A stretch of DNA of 6,693 nucleotides, taken from Burkholderiaceae bacterium (GTDB taxonomy: Bacteria > Pseudomonadota > Gammaproteobacteria > Burkholderiales > Burkholderiaceae). Positions 6,358 through 6,693 of this stretch are shown one piece after another. Each line of letters begins with the position of its first letter. Position 1 is the first letter of the stretch. The stretch covers positions 1-6,693 of the forward strand of contig JASLEM010000301.1 in the NCBI GenBank assembly GCA_030151165.1, in the 5' to 3' direction. Both the position numbers and the translations under genes were made by a program. The notes beneath the pieces are model-generated. The model ran no database searches and was not told the origin of the DNA. It saw nothing but the letters and a program-made list of their open reading frames with translations.

Positions 6358-6433
6358 GGGCGCAGCGTACGCGATGCGCGGCGCGCGCCGTGTCGGAGAG
6401 CGCCGCGAGATGGACGTCCCCTGCGCGTCATGC

Positions 6434-6457
6434 GCGCGGGACGGCAGCGCGGGACGG
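6434..6457. repeat. two-copy direct repeat of 11 bp
   Basis: GCGCGGGACGG occurs at 6434-6444 and again at 6447-6457, a 13-base period, five bases past the stop codon of the right-edge gene. It has no dyad symmetry and no known role. Repeat slippage in GC-rich spacer DNA is a simple explanation. Confidence 0.5.
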
Positions 6458-6462
6458 AAAGC

Positions 6463-6693
6463 TCAGATCCCGGTCGACGCGAACTGCGCGTGCACGTCCT
6501 CGCACCAGGTCTCGAGGTCGGACTCGTTGATGCCGAGTGCGGCCAGCGCGATCTCGCCGCCCTTGCTCCACTCGATGTGGCGGTTCATGCCCTGGTAGCG
6601 CTGGATGATGGTCTCGCAGACGAGGCCGAGCGCGACGAGCTCGCGCACCTGCGGCGGCATCGGGCCCATCCAGGAGCTGTACTCGTGGTGCAG
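6463..6693 (-). CDS. C-terminal part of a probable HDOD-domain protein (5' end outside window)
   Basis: The frame is open from the right edge to the TGA at 6463-6465, giving at least 76 residues. An ATG exists at 6669, but the eight upstream codons (LHHEYSSW) are open and look coding, so the gene almost certainly begins beyond the window. The pattern HH, then ELVALGLVCETIIQRYQG, then ALAALGINESDLETWCEDV resembles the end of HDOD domains, a catalytically degenerate HD-type module in bacterial signalling proteins, where an HH pair is followed by a long helix and a final helix with LGLxxxDLExWLExV. The assignment rests on pattern memory over a short stretch and is tentative; the coding call itself is firm. 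Confidence 0.6.
   Translation of the reverse strand: MHHEYSSWMGPMPPQVRELVALGLVCETIIQRYQGMNRHIEWSKGGEIALAALGINESDLETWCEDVHAQFASTGI

Noticed and set aside
6379..6390. A 12-bp perfect palindrome CGGCGCGCGCCG upstream of the CoxG-like gene
   Set aside because: Composed only of C and G with alternating CG steps; such palindromes arise often by chance in this genome and nothing else marks it as an operator.
5129..6598. A 489-codon plus-strand open frame across the esterase and CoxG-like genes
   Set aside because: It is antisense to well-recognised genes, rich in Arg, His, Ala and Asp, crosses gene boundaries and has no recognisable domain. Long antisense frames are expected at this GC content.

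Overview
The window is a very GC-rich (about 70% by eye) stretch of ordinary bacterial chromosome. The codon usage (third positions almost always G or C), the dense gene order and the protein families all fit a betaproteobacterium of the order Burkholderiales. A genus cannot be assigned from the sequence alone. No rRNA, tRNA, CRISPR array, insertion sequence or phage gene was seen.

Seven complete genes and one partial gene lie on the minus strand. The tail of another probable gene lies on the plus strand at the left edge. In the direction of minus-strand transcription (right to left) the order is: (1) the C-terminal end of a probable HDOD-domain protein, running off the right edge; (2) a stand-alone CoxG/SRPBCC-family protein; (3) a YpfH-type alpha/beta-hydrolase esterase; (4) a 77-residue protein of unknown function; (5) a LysR-type regulator; (6) a CaiB/BaiF (family III) CoA-transferase; (7) a 3-hydroxy-3-methylglutaryl-CoA (HMG-CoA) lyase family enzyme; (8) an MFS organic-anion transporter of the ACS type. 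The tail of an unrecognised plus-strand gene converges on the transporter at positions 1-105.

The left two thirds (about 152-4689) form a coherent catabolic unit. The transporter would import an organic acid, the family III CoA-transferase would load it with CoA, and the HMG-CoA-lyase-type aldolase would cleave it into an acyl-CoA and a keto acid. The LysR protein encoded just upstream is the likely regulator. The CoA-transferase and lyase overlap by four bases (ATGA), so they are translationally coupled. The lyase keeps every catalytic and metal-binding residue of the HMG-CoA lyase family at a constant offset from the human enzyme. The natural substrate is not decided by the sequence; 3-hydroxy-3-methylglutarate, citramalate or a similar branched hydroxy-dicarboxylate are the best guesses. 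In the 120-base gap ahead of the CoA-transferase there is a dyad with the T-N11-A signature of LysR-family sites, a second dyad beside it, and a weak promoter-like pair at the spacing expected for LysR-type activation.

The right third (about 4784-6693) holds four separately spaced small genes with no obvious shared pathway. This is a mostly conventional region. The most useful second looks are the substrate of the CoA-transferase/lyase/transporter operon, its putative LysR operator, the hairpin in the transporter leader, and the uncharacterised 77-residue protein.
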